A stretch of DNA of 7,527 nt from an uncultured Desulfohalobiaceae bacterium (GCA_913055195.1 CAJXJU010000054.1:1-7527), one strand, 5' to 3'; positions 1 through 5,848 are shown, counted from the first letter of the stretch. The notes: generated by a model not told the origin, from the sequence alone. Program-made: numbers and translations.

Positions 1-1
1 A

Positions 2-53
2 TTTCGATATTCGAATTTCGGATTTCTCAACTTTCGGAACTCCGAAAGTTGAG
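2..53. repeat. Dispersed palindromic repeat, left copy
   Basis: A 24-base stretch rich in TTCGA/TTCGG words (2-25) is followed by a perfect hairpin with 13-base arms, CTCAACTTTCGGA and its complement, around a two-base loop (26-53). The reverse complement of 7476-7527 matches it at 50 of 52 positions. The two differences are an A/G pair swapped within the TTCGA/TTCGG words. No open reading frame is associated with it. It is most likely a multicopy intergenic repeat; terminal repeats of a mobile element are the less likely alternative, since no transposase is present. Confidence 0.85.
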
Positions 54-139
54 TTAATATTCTATGCTCGATAAAAATTAATTTTTCAAATAGAAAATTA
101 TAATCAAGATGAGATAATTGGATAGATGAAATTTATTTT

Positions 140-169
140 GGTTATTGGTGTATTGGTTATTGGTGTAAT
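140..169. repeat. Two tandem 15-base units
   Basis: Two head-to-tail copies of GGTTATTGGTGTATT, differing at one base of the second copy. They lie in the 320-base gene-free leader before the first gene. The rest of 54-300 is AT-rich, and apart from the hairpin at 170-193 I see no gene or promoter in it that I could defend. Confidence 0.7.
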
Positions 170-193
170 TGTAGGGCGCCCTCTGCCCTTACA
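170..193. repeat. Short GC-rich hairpin in an AT-rich gap
   Basis: TGTAGGGC at 170-177 can pair with GCCCTTACA at 185-193 with one bulged base. Inside it lies the perfect 10-base palindrome AGGGCGCCCT (173-182). It resembles the GGGC/GCCC intergenic hairpins common in environmental bacterial genomes, and in style the one at 4660-4692. No coding or regulatory role is evident. Confidence 0.5.
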
Positions 194-309
194 TTTAATC
201 GAATTTACCCCCAAAATTTGATGCGATTGGCCTGATTGCCCTGCGGATTCAGGTTGTATCTGTTGCGATTATTCATTAAAAGTTTCCTTGGCCAGGATAG
301 AACATAACC

Positions 310-315
310 AGGAGG
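310..315 (+). promoter_or_regulatory. Shine-Dalgarno site fixing the start at 321
   Basis: A perfect AGGAGG stands five bases before ATG 321-323. The frame is open from a TTG at 288, but that codon has no comparable site, so 321 is the start chosen. Confidence 0.8.
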
Positions 316-320
316 AAGCC

Positions 321-1304
321 ATGAAATTTTTAAAACTCTATTACGGTCCACTGGCTCTGATTTTTCTGGGAGTTTTTGAGGCGCTTCTCTTTTCAGGAAA
401 TCTTCTGGTAGGGCAGTGGTTTTATCTTTTTGCCTGGTGGCCGTATATCTTTTTTGTGGATTGGCTGGTTAAAAGACGTACTGGCAATTCCCTTCTTATG
501 GATCGCACAAAAGAATTTTTGTGGCTCATTCCCTGGTCAACCTTTTTCTGGCTTATCTTTGAGTGGTTCAACCTTTTTCTCAAAAACTGGCACTATATAA
601 ACATCATCTCTTCTCTCCCTCTCAGGTGGACGGGTTATTTTCTTTCTTTTGGCACTGTGCTGACAGGGCTGTTTGAGACTTATGAGCTTCTTGCTTCATA
701 TAATATTCTAAATCCATATAAAGATACGGCAACTGTGTACACATATCATTTGCCAGATGCCAGAAAACTTTATCCCTGGTTTTTGACGCTTGGGACGCTA
801 TTTTTAGCCCTGCCTCTGGCCTATCCACGATATTCTTTTCCCCTCATCTGGGGGGCCTTTGTCTTTCTGCTGGAGCCGATAAACCATGCCCTTGGCGCAC
901 CTTCTCTTTTGCGTGAATGGGAAAATGGCTCTCTAAGAAAATTTTTCTTACTTCTCCTTTCCGGCCTTATTTGCGGTTTTTTGTGGGAGTTCTGGAATTT
1001 CTGGGCACAAAGCAAATGGATCTATACCGTGCCTTTTGTAGGGAATATCAAGCTCTTTGAGATGCCAGTGGCTGGTTTTTTGGGTTTTCCGCCCTTTGCC
1101 GTGGAATGTTACTGCCTGGCATCCTTTTTAAGTCTTTTCCGTCAGGGACGTACCTGGGAGCAAAATAGGGTTGCTGAGCAAAGCCGAAGCTCTGGCGCAA
1201 AGACTTCGCTGAGGCTAAAAGTTTTTGCCTTTGTCTTACACCTTGTCTTTTATATAGTTATGTTTCACGCCATAGATATTTATACGGTGAAAAGCTATGC
1301 TTGA
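321..1304 (+). CDS. Polytopic membrane protein, function unknown
   Basis: This encodes 327 residues starting MKFLKLYYGPL. The start is set by a perfect AGGAGG five bases upstream. About nine hydrophobic segments alternate with short loops, so it should be an integral inner-membrane protein; no signal peptide or soluble domain is evident. The loops are rich in aromatic residues (for example WEFWNFW after segment 7), and a conserved-looking block LFEMPVAGFLGFPPF precedes segment 8. The P-x-x-G-F-L-G-F pattern faintly recalls lycopene-cyclase-type membrane domains, but I do not recognise the family and assign no function. The hydrophilic linker before the last segment (about residues 290-300, RVAEQSRSSGAKTSLRL) is encoded by a palindromic repeat and looks like a later insertion. 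The gene stands alone and is followed by a strong stem-loop. Confidence 0.8.
   Translation: MKFLKLYYGPLALIFLGVFEALLFSGNLLVGQWFYLFAWWPYIFFVDWLVKRRTGNSLLMDRTKEFLWLIPWSTFFWLIFEWFNLFLKNWHYINIISSLPLRWTGYFLSFGTVLTGLFETYELLASYNILNPYKDTATVYTYHLPDARKLYPWFLTLGTLFLALPLAYPRYSFPLIWGAFVFLLEPINHALGAPSLLREWENGSLRKFFLLLLSGLICGFLWEFWNFWAQSKWIYTVPFVGNIKLFEMPVAGFLGFPPFAVECYCLASFLSLFRQGRTWEQNRVAEQSRSSGAKTSLRLKVFAFVLHLVFYIVMFHAIDIYTVKSYA
1183..1214. repeat. Palindromic repeat inside a coding region
   Basis: CGAAG (1185-1189) and CTTCG (1204-1208) form a small stem around a TCTGGCGCA core. The core and flanks (AAGCTCTGGCGCA) closely match AAGTTCTGGCGCA at 4837-4849 in the intergenic hairpin cluster. Translated, it gives the serine- and basic-rich linker RSSGAKTSLRL between the last two membrane segments of the first gene. 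This suggests an intergenic-type repeat that was tolerated in frame. Confidence 0.45.
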
Positions 1305-1311
1305 GATTTTT

Positions 1312-1362
1312 CCTGAATCCGTGAACTTTTAGTGGAAAAATACAAAAGTTCACGAATTCAGG
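1312..1362 (+). terminator. Strong stem-loop after the membrane protein gene
   Basis: Arms of 19 bases (1312-1330 and 1344-1362; left arm CCTGAATCCGTGAACTTTT) with one mismatch enclose a 13-base loop. The stem starts eight bases after the stop codon. Five Ts follow at 1369-1373, a few bases beyond the stem, so it could terminate transcription, though the geometry is not textbook. It directly abuts the repeat at 1365. Confidence 0.55.
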
Positions 1363-1364
1363 TT

Positions 1365-1428
1365 GGACTTTTTGAAAAAAATTGTTTAAATATGTCCGAG
1401 ATTTTGAAAAAAATCAGCAAAATCTCGG
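1365..1428. repeat. 64-base palindromic repeat, copy A
   Basis: It opens with GGACTTTTTG, an A-rich run and ATTG, and ends in a hairpin with 11-base arms CCGAGATTTTG (1396-1406) and CAAAATCTCGG (1418-1428). Copy B at 4727-4791 has the same start, length and outer stem (CCGAGATTT / AAATCTCGG) but a different centre. The end of copy A supplies GGAG (1427-1430), the only Shine-Dalgarno-like sequence before the ATPase start at 1440, so folding of the repeat could partly mask that site. Confidence 0.75.
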
Positions 1429-1439
1429 AGAATATGTAA

Positions 1440-2654
1440 ATGCTTTATAAAAGAGACCTCGTAGATATTCTTAAACATCATCTATCCTCGGATTATCATC
1501 TAATTATCATTGGCGCGCGTCAAACCGGTAAAACGAGTTTACTTTTATTTTTAGAGCAGGAGCTAAAAAAAACGCAAAGAGTATATTATATTTCTCTTGA
1601 GGATCCTGATTTTTTGGCTTTATTATCTGCACATCCTGATAATCTTTTTGATATTATTGGTCATGACCAGGAGCAGGCAATAGTTTTGATTGATGAAATT
1701 CAATACCTTAATGACCCATCGCATTTTTTAAAGTATCACTTTGATTTTAACCGCAAAAAAATAAAGCTTATCGTCACAGGCTCATCAGCATTTTATCTGG
1801 ACCAAAAATTTAAAGATTCTCTGGCAGGACGTAAGCGTATTTTTTTTCTTACACCCTTAAATTTGAACGAAATTTTGCTTTTTAAAGGAATTAAAATCCC
1901 TGACCTTTTGATAGATGAGCAAAATTTCATAAAATATCCGCTACTTTATCGTAAAGAAATGCATTCGCTTATAAAAGAAATATTGGTTTATGGTAGTTAT
2001 CCAGCCGTTGTTCTGGAAAATAATAAAGAAGAAAAAAAAGATATTTTGTTTGATCTGGTTGATTCTTATACCAGAAAAGACATCCTTGAATATGGAATTA
2101 GGGGACGAGAAAGTTATTATAAGTTTTTAAAATTATTAGCATCTCAGAATGGTAATTTAATTAATAAAAGCGAATTATCATCGACTCTTGGATTGACACG
2201 CTATACAATAGACAATTTTATTATGGTTGGTTTAAAAAGTTTTCATTTTACTACCTTAATGCCTTTTTACAAAAATATTCGTAAAGAATTAACTAAAATG
2301 CCTAAAATTTATTTTTATGATTGTGGATTGCGTAATGCTCTATTAAAAAATTTTGAGCATCTTGAGTTACGAGAAGATAAGGGCAATTTATTTGAGTGTT
2401 TTGTTTTTAATTTTCTTGGTAATCTTTTTTCTTATGAACAATTAAATTTCTGGCGAACTAAAGACAAAAATGAGGTTGATTTTATTATTGAAGATAAAAA
2501 AATTGCTATTGAGGTGAAATATAATTCGCAACAGATTAGAAAAAAACGTTATTTAGTTTTCCAGAAGAGATATAATTTTGAATTATATTATTTTGTCTTT
2601 GAGCATACTTATCAAAAAAATCATGAAATTTATCAAAATTTGATTGTGTTTTAG
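1440..2654 (+). CDS. AAA ATPase with DUF4143-type C-terminal domain (first)
   Basis: A 404-residue predicted cytoplasmic ATPase of the AAA_14/DUF4143 type. Walker A is GARQTGKTS (residues 25-33), Walker B IVLIDEIQ (81-88), and the sensor-1-like VTGSS lies at 112-116, followed by SLAGRKR near 127-133. A winged-helix-like stretch lies at about 225-268 (INKSELSSTLGLTRYTIDNF). The family hallmark KMPKIYFYDCGLRNALL is at 286-302. The C-terminus has a PD-(D/E)XK-like signature: D347 in EVDFII, then E358 and K360 in AIEVK. These residues suggest a restriction-endonuclease-like fold; activity is not established for the family. Length is usual. The start ATG follows repeat copy A, with a weak GGAG nine bases upstream. 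The gene is strikingly AT-rich, with runs of A and A/T third positions, compared with the protease genes, which hints at transfer. The cellular role of such ATPases is unknown. Confidence 0.9.
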   Translation: MLYKRDLVDILKHHLSSDYHLIIIGARQTGKTSLLLFLEQELKKTQRVYYISLEDPDFLALLSAHPDNLFDIIGHDQEQAIVLIDEIQYLNDPSHFLKYHFDFNRKKIKLIVTGSSAFYLDQKFKDSLAGRKRIFFLTPLNLNEILLFKGIKIPDLLIDEQNFIKYPLLYRKEMHSLIKEILVYGSYPAVVLENNKEEKKDILFDLVDSYTRKDILEYGIRGRESYYKFLKLLASQNGNLINKSELSSTLGLTRYTIDNFIMVGLKSFHFTTLMPFYKNIRKELTKMPKIYFYDCGLRNALLKNFEHLELREDKGNLFECFVFNFLGNLFSYEQLNFWRTKDKNEVDFIIEDKKIAIEVKYNSQQIRKKRYLVFQKRYNFELYYFVFEHTYQKNHEIYQNLIVF

Positions 2655-2698
2655 CGGCACAAAACTTCAGGGATTCAAGGGCCAGGTAAGAGTAACAG

Positions 2699-2744
2699 GT
2701 ACCATTTTAAGTCATATCGTAAAATAGTACGTACCATTTTACGA
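2699..2744. promoter_or_regulatory. Alternating inverted GTACCATTTTA motifs, possible operator
   Basis: Three units alternate in orientation: GTACCATTTTA (2699-2709), TCGTAAAATAGTAC (2717-2730) and GTACCATTTTACGA (2731-2744). Units 2 and 3 abut and form a palindrome with 14-base arms and one mismatch. Units 1 and 3 are 32 bases apart on the same strand, about three helical turns. They lie between the two ATPase genes, 53 bases before the second start. This layout suits a dimeric DNA-binding protein or an RNA structure; no promoter was identified next to it. Confidence 0.45.
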
Positions 2745-2747
2745 CAA

Positions 2748-2765
2748 GCAAGAAAATGGTCTTGC
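2748..2765. repeat. Small hairpin before the second ATPase
   Basis: GCAAGA (2748-2753) pairs with TCTTGC (2760-2765) around a six-base loop and is followed by five As. Read on the minus strand this is a short stem preceded by Ts; on the plus strand it could fold in the leader of the second ATPase mRNA. The evidence is weak. Confidence 0.3.
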
Positions 2766-2796
2766 AAAAATTCAGAAAATTAAGCATGTTATAAAC

Positions 2797-4023
2797 ATGA
2801 AACGCATATATGAATCACTTCTTGACGAACATTTTGTTAATTATAGGCAAATGGCATTTCTTTCTGGTCCCCGTCAGGTAGGCAAGACAACTTCGGCCAG
2901 AAAAATTGCCTCATCAAAAACTTCTTTTTACTTTAACTGGGATTTTCAACAACATCGTGCACTTATCATTAAAGGCCCACAGGCAGTAGCGGAAAATGCC
3001 GGAGTCCATTATCCTGCTACTGGTGGATCAGCCCCCCTGTCTCTTCGCCCTCTGATTGTATTTGATGAAATTCATAAATATGGTAAATGGAAATTGTTTT
3101 TAAAAGGTTTTTTCGATCTTTATAAAGACAGATATAATGTTCTGGTAACTGGTTCAGGCCGACTGGATGTTTATAAACGCGGTGGTGATAGTCTGATGGG
3201 GCGTTATTTTCTCTATCGAATGCATCCCCTGTCTGTTGCTGAAATATTACGTACCTCTATAAATGAACAGGAAATTTCTTTGCCAGAAAAGATTGATGCT
3301 GATACTTTTGAAGGGCTTCTTCAATTTGGTGGATTTCCTGAACCATTTCTTCAGGCTAATAAACGGTTTTATAATCGCTGGAAAAGGTTGCGTATAGAAC
3401 AGCTTTTGCAAGAAGACCTGCGGGATATTTCCCGTATTCAGGAAATAGCGCAAATGGAAATGCTTGCCCGGATTTTACAGCACCAGGCAGGTCAACTAAT
3501 ATCCTTTGCCAGCCTGGCGTCTGAGATTAATGTTAGTGTTGACACTGTGCGCCGTTGGTTAACCATTCTTGAATCTCTCTTTTATTGTTTTTCTATAAGG
3601 CCATGGTTTCGTAATATTCCTAAATCACTGCGTAAACAACCAAAAGTTTATCTATGGGACTGGAGTGACGTTCAGGATGTGGGAGCCAGACACGAAAATT
3701 TTATCGCCAGTCATCTTTTAAAAGCAGTTCATTTCTGGACTGATATGGGATTAGGAACTTATCAACTCTATTACATAAGAGATAAAGATAAACGAGAGGT
3801 GGATTTTCTGGTGACACGAGATGATAACCCGTGGTTTCTTGTAGAAGTAAAAACATCAAAAAATGTCAGATTAAATAAGTATCTAGCTGCTTTTAAGGAA
3901 AAAACAAAGGCAAGCCATGCCTTTCAAATAGCTTTTGATCTTGATTATATTGAACAGGATTGCTTTTCATTAAGCGAGCCGGTTATTGTACCGGCTACAA
4001 CATTTTTGTCACAACTAATATAA
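2797..4023 (+). CDS. AAA ATPase with DUF4143-type C-terminal domain (second)
   Basis: A 408-residue member of the same broad family as its left neighbour but clearly not a recent duplicate. Walker A is GPRQVGKTT (24-32), Walker B LIVFDEIHK (86-94), sensor-like VTGS at 117-120 and MGRY at 134-137. A winged-helix-like region spans about 221-262 (SLASEINVSVDTVRRWL), then RKQPKVYLWDW (279-289). A PD-(D/E)XK-like signature closes the protein: D336 in EVDFLV, E350 and K352 in LVEVK. A glycine-rich insert (HYPATGGSAP, 71-80) precedes Walker B. No Shine-Dalgarno sequence is visible before ATG 2797, but no better start exists upstream (ATG 2786 meets a stop at once), and the N-terminus fits the family. 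The next gene starts 24 bases after its stop, which suggests co-transcription. Its biological role is unknown. Confidence 0.9.
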   Translation: MKRIYESLLDEHFVNYRQMAFLSGPRQVGKTTSARKIASSKTSFYFNWDFQQHRALIIKGPQAVAENAGVHYPATGGSAPLSLRPLIVFDEIHKYGKWKLFLKGFFDLYKDRYNVLVTGSGRLDVYKRGGDSLMGRYFLYRMHPLSVAEILRTSINEQEISLPEKIDADTFEGLLQFGGFPEPFLQANKRFYNRWKRLRIEQLLQEDLRDISRIQEIAQMEMLARILQHQAGQLISFASLASEINVSVDTVRRWLTILESLFYCFSIRPWFRNIPKSLRKQPKVYLWDWSDVQDVGARHENFIASHLLKAVHFWTDMGLGTYQLYYIRDKDKREVDFLVTRDDNPWFLVEVKTSKNVRLNKYLAAFKEKTKASHAFQIAFDLDYIEQDCFSLSEPVIVPATTFLSQLI

Positions 4024-4047
4024 AAAACAACATGGAGCTTATAAAGT

Positions 4048-4665
4048 ATGAAAAAAATAATTTTTAATTCAAAAGAAATAATTCCTTCTAAAATTGTTTG
4101 TATTGGTAGAAATTATGTTGAGCATATTCAAGAACTAAACAATGAAATCCCATCATCAATGGTAATTTTCAACAAACCAAACTCATCCATTTCAAATGAA
4201 CTTTACTGGATAAGTGATGATTGTCATTATGAGGCTGAAATCTGTTTTATTATAGAAAAAAGAGAAATTGCTGGAGTAGGTATTGGCCTTGATTTAACAA
4301 AAAGAGAAATGCAAGCCAGATTAAAATCAAAAGGATTGCCCTGGGAGAGGGCAAAGGCATTTGATAACTCTGCTGTTTTTAGTGAGTTTGTAAAGTTTGA
4401 TGGCGATTTTAAAACTTTAAGATTAGAGCTTTTTATCAATGATAAATTAGTTCAGAAAGGTAGTTATGATTTAATGATATATAAACCTGCTCAAATTTTA
4501 AAAGAGATAAAAACTTTTATGAGCCTGGAAGATGGTGATATTATTATGACCGGTACTCCAAAAGGAGTGGGAACCTATAATGTTGGTGATAGATTTATTG
4601 GCAGGATATACAGTAATAAGGAAATTTTAATCGAAGCAAAATGGGAAGTCCTTTGTTGTATCTAG
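4048..4665 (+). CDS. Fumarylacetoacetate hydrolase family protein (YcgM/FAHD1-like)
   Basis: A 205-residue single-domain member of the FAH superfamily, metal-dependent enzymes that cleave or decarboxylate acylpyruvates and related beta-keto acids. The expected motifs occur in order: CIGRNYVEH (18-26), the metal-ligand block HYEAEICFII with E62 and E64, a third probable ligand D82 in GLDLTKREMQ, KGLPWERAKAFD (95-106), and TGTPKGVGTYNVGD (168-181). The length suits the small acylpyruvase-type members. The exact substrate cannot be read from the sequence; oxaloacetate decarboxylase, acylpyruvase or isomerase activity are all possible. GGAG at 4034-4037 lies ten bases before the ATG. It follows the second ATPase by 24 bases, a pairing with no obvious metabolic logic. 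The coding sequence is AT-rich like the first ATPase. A hairpin overlaps the stop. Confidence 0.9.
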   Translation: MKKIIFNSKEIIPSKIVCIGRNYVEHIQELNNEIPSSMVIFNKPNSSISNELYWISDDCHYEAEICFIIEKREIAGVGIGLDLTKREMQARLKSKGLPWERAKAFDNSAVFSEFVKFDGDFKTLRLELFINDKLVQKGSYDLMIYKPAQILKEIKTFMSLEDGDIIMTGTPKGVGTYNVGDRFIGRIYSNKEILIEAKWEVLCCI

Positions 4666-4692
4666 GGGCAACCACAATGGTTGCCCCTAGAT
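4660..4692 (+). terminator. Strong hairpin overlapping the FAH stop codon
   Basis: Perfect 15-base arms (ATCTAGGGGCAACCA, 4660-4674, and its complement, 4678-4692) surround a CAA loop. The stop codon TAG (4663-4665) lies within the left arm. No T run follows, so it may be a Rho-independent-like or mRNA-stabilising end, or a GGGGCAACC/GGTTGCCCC dispersed repeat of the kind known from many environmental genomes. Confidence 0.55.
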
Positions 4693-4726
4693 TCGCACAG
4701 GTGCTCTTAGAATAAAACAGAAAAGT

Positions 4727-4791
4727 GGACTTTTTGTAAAAAATTGACCCAAAAAGCCCGAGATTTCGCAAAAATTTTTGCGAAATCTCGG
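4727..4791. repeat. 65-base palindromic repeat, copy B
   Basis: It begins GGACTTTTTG and an A-rich run ending in ATTG, as in copy A at 1365, and ends in a perfect 34-base palindrome (4758-4791) with 17-base arms CCGAGATTTCGCAAAAA. The outer nine bases of the stem equal those of copy A, while the inner part differs in a compensated way and stays fully paired. That pattern implies conservation of the fold rather than of the letters. Confidence 0.75.
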
Positions 4792-4838
4792 AAAATGTGA
4801 ACTAATTCTTTTCACTCCTGTTCTTAAATCAAGCAAAA

Positions 4839-4924
4839 GTTCTGGCGCAGAACTATTTTATCTGAAAATCGTTCTCTCGCAGAACTCTTTTTTAATATTC
4901 TCGAAAAAAGTTCGCTGGCAGAAC
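4839..4924. repeat. Cluster of three GTTC-N7-GAAC hairpins
   Basis: GTTC and GAAC half-sites seven bases apart occur at 4839-4853, 4871-4885 and 4910-4924. All three spacers end in GCA (TGGCGCA, TCTCGCA, GCTGGCA). Starts are 32 and 39 bases apart, and the intervals are AT-rich. Each can form a short stem of 4 to 9 pairs. They could be operator sites or a small structured repeat array. No convincing gene covers them. Confidence 0.6.
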
Positions 4925-4961
4925 TTTTTATCCTTTAATCTGGGTAGGAGGTCGTTAAAAA

Positions 4962-5078
4962 TCAAGGAGGCAAAAATTTTTGCATAGCCCCCTTCAGGTA
5001 AGCCAGACCAATGGGCTGGAGACGGATATTAGTTTCATAAAAGTCCTGAATTGGGGGCTGAACAAGAACTAATTTCAC
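4962..5078 (-). pseudogene. N-terminal remnant of a B12-binding radical SAM gene
   Basis: From GTG at 5078 the minus strand reads 38 codons, beginning VKLVLVQPPIQDFYETN and continuing IRLQPIGLAYLKGAMQKFLP before a stop at 4962-4964. The hydrophobic strand followed by PP-x-x-DFY and the PIGLAYLKGAM helix are typical of the N-terminal cobalamin-binding domain of radical SAM enzymes, which are usually several hundred residues long. No B12-binding histidine loop or CxxxCxxC cluster follows. The GTG overlaps the stop of a duplicated protease-gene tail (GTGA), so the original gene order was protease then radical SAM with translational coupling. It is broken after about 36 codons near the palindrome GCAAAAATTTTTGC (4970-4983). 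Confidence 0.7.
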
Positions 5079-5117
5079 GATTGTTCGCTTTTCCTGGGGA
5101 TAGGCAGGTATTCAACA
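5063..5117. repeat. 55-base direct repeat, left copy (protease 3' end)
   Basis: It matches 5869-5923 at 53 of 55 bases in the same orientation. On the minus strand it encodes the last residues of the SDH-type protease (VEYLPIPRKSEQS, stop) and the first codons of the radical SAM gene. Beyond 5117 similarity to the protease gene ends abruptly. With the right copy it brackets the toxin-antitoxin segment. Confidence 0.9.
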
Positions 5118-5145
5118 ACTCTCTCAATCAGCTCTATTATTATGT

Positions 5146-5412
5146 CTATTTAAACAATTGAGAATGGCTTCCTATATCTACTAGAGTTAATGTATCTTCG
5201 TGAAGTTGATAAATAAGAAGTAAATCGTTTTTTATGTGGCATTCTCTATATTTTTTGAGATTTCCTGACAATTTATGGTCTTTGAATTTAGACGGTAATT
5301 TTTCTTCTTTTAAAAGGGAATTGACCAATTTTTTAAAGATTACATCGTCTTGAGGGGATACTCGTTTTTTATAATGTTTGAGAAAAGTTCTGGTAGTTAA
5401 TAACTGTTTCAA
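5146..5412 (-). CDS. YafQ-like type II toxin (mRNA interferase, RelE superfamily)
   Basis: An 88-residue protein matching the YafQ branch of RelE-fold ribosome-dependent endoribonucleases, which cut mRNA on the ribosome when the antitoxin is lost. The four catalytic positions known from E. coli YafQ align: H46 in KDHKLSG, H59 and D63 in YRECHIKND, and H83 in GSHSQLF. Nothing suggests inactivation. The start is TTG (5412-5410), whose last two bases overlap the antitoxin stop TGA; AAGGAAG lies about nine bases upstream, within the antitoxin gene. Overlap and order (antitoxin first) indicate coupled translation. A rare start codon would keep toxin output below antitoxin output. No terminator hairpin is visible downstream; the gene ends 28 bases from the left 55-base repeat. 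Confidence 0.92.
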   Translation of the reverse strand: MKQLLTTRTFLKHYKKRVSPQDDVIFKKLVNSLLKEEKLPSKFKDHKLSGNLKKYRECHIKNDLLLIYQLHEDTLTLVDIGSHSQLFK

Positions 5413-5660
5413 CTTCTTGCTTCCTTAATCAATTCATCCACATTGTCAAAGACGATCAGATTTTCATTTTCCGCTTCTTCAATGGCCTTTATTGTTTCAT
5501 CAGAGGGCAATTCAAGCTCAAAAGGCAATCGTTTGTCCATTGCAATTTTGGCAAGAAACATATTTATTCCGTCACTTAAGCTCAGGCCAAATTGCTTAAA
5601 AAAATTTTTGGCAAAATCCCTGTATTCTTTTTCAAGTTTTATGCTTGTTGTTACTCTCAT
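5409..5660 (-). CDS. RelB/DinJ-family antitoxin
   Basis: An 83-residue ribbon-helix-helix antitoxin. The N-terminal strand MRVTTSIKLEKE and the helix block GLSLSDGINMFLAKIAMDKRLPFEL (about 25-49) match the DinJ/RelB dimerisation and DNA-binding domain. The acidic C-terminal part (SDETIKAIEEAENEN) is of the type that wraps the toxin. It starts at ATG 5660 with GGGAG nine bases upstream and precedes the toxin gene with a short overlap. By family precedent it represses its own promoter (5694-5721), more tightly in complex with the toxin, and is degraded by Lon or ClpP-type proteases under stress. Together with the toxin it forms a complete module that could stabilise the surrounding segment. Confidence 0.92.
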   Translation of the reverse strand: MRVTTSIKLEKEYRDFAKNFFKQFGLSLSDGINMFLAKIAMDKRLPFELELPSDETIKAIEEAENENLIVFDNVDELIKEARS

Positions 5661-5693
5661 TTTCTCACTCCCTATTTTTATAAAGATATTACT

Positions 5694-5721
5694 TTTGTAT
5701 TATTTTTTCCGGTTTTGTCAA
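5694..5721 (-). promoter_or_regulatory. Probable promoter of the toxin-antitoxin operon
   Basis: On the minus strand a perfect -35 TTGACA (5721-5716) is followed after 16 bases by TACAAA (5699-5694), four of six to TATAAT. This puts the transcript start about 25 to 30 bases before the antitoxin ATG at 5660. Confidence 0.6.
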
Positions 5722-5729
5722 GGATAGAT

Positions 5730-5760
5730 TCGCCTGCAAAAAGTTCCTTTTTGCAGGCGA
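5730..5760. repeat. Perfect 13-base stem-loop upstream of the antitoxin promoter
   Basis: TCGCCTGCAAAAA (5730-5742) and its complement (5748-5760) flank a five-base loop. It sits just outside the -35 element. It could insulate the toxin-antitoxin operon from transcription arriving from the protease operon; no T run follows the stem on the minus strand. Confidence 0.5.
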
Positions 5761-5771
5761 CGTTCAATGTT

Positions 5772-5834
5772 CCGAGCACCTAATGTTCAACGATTAACTA
5801 AAGCAAGATATTTTTTTCTCGTTTAGGTGCTCGG
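5772..5834. repeat. Long-loop inverted repeat in the protease/antitoxin gap
   Basis: CCGAGCACCTAA (5772-5783) and TTAGGTGCTCGG (5823-5834) are perfect 12-base complements around a 39-base AT-rich loop containing seven Ts. It lies between the protease stop and the antitoxin promoter, inside the segment bounded by the 55-base repeats. It may act as a terminator for the protease operon or be a structural end of the inserted segment. Confidence 0.5.
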
Positions 5835-5848
5835 CAATGTTTAATATG

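Noticed and set aside
288..320. TTG start at 288 for the first membrane protein
   Set aside because: No ribosome binding site precedes it, and the extra 11 residues are polar. ATG 321 has a perfect AGGAGG at ideal spacing.
4839..4924. Short CRISPR array
   Set aside because: The repeated units are only about 15 bases with internal variation, and spacing is 32 and 39 bases. There is no leader and no cas gene in the window.
4778..4987. 69-codon plus-strand reading frame
   Set aside because: It runs through the palindromic repeat, the three hairpins and the antisense of the radical SAM remnant, has no ribosome binding site and has no recognisable motif.
4986..5059. Stem of AGCCCCC and GGGGGCT with adjoining TTCAGG/CCTGAA, as a terminator
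   Set aside because: The whole stretch reads as the radical SAM remnant on the minus strand, so the complementarity (interrupted, with a 46-base loop) is more simply coding sequence.
5443..5783. Plus-strand frames opposite the antitoxin gene
   Set aside because: They are antisense shadows of the antitoxin and its promoter region, with no start signals. The minus-strand proteins have clear family matches.
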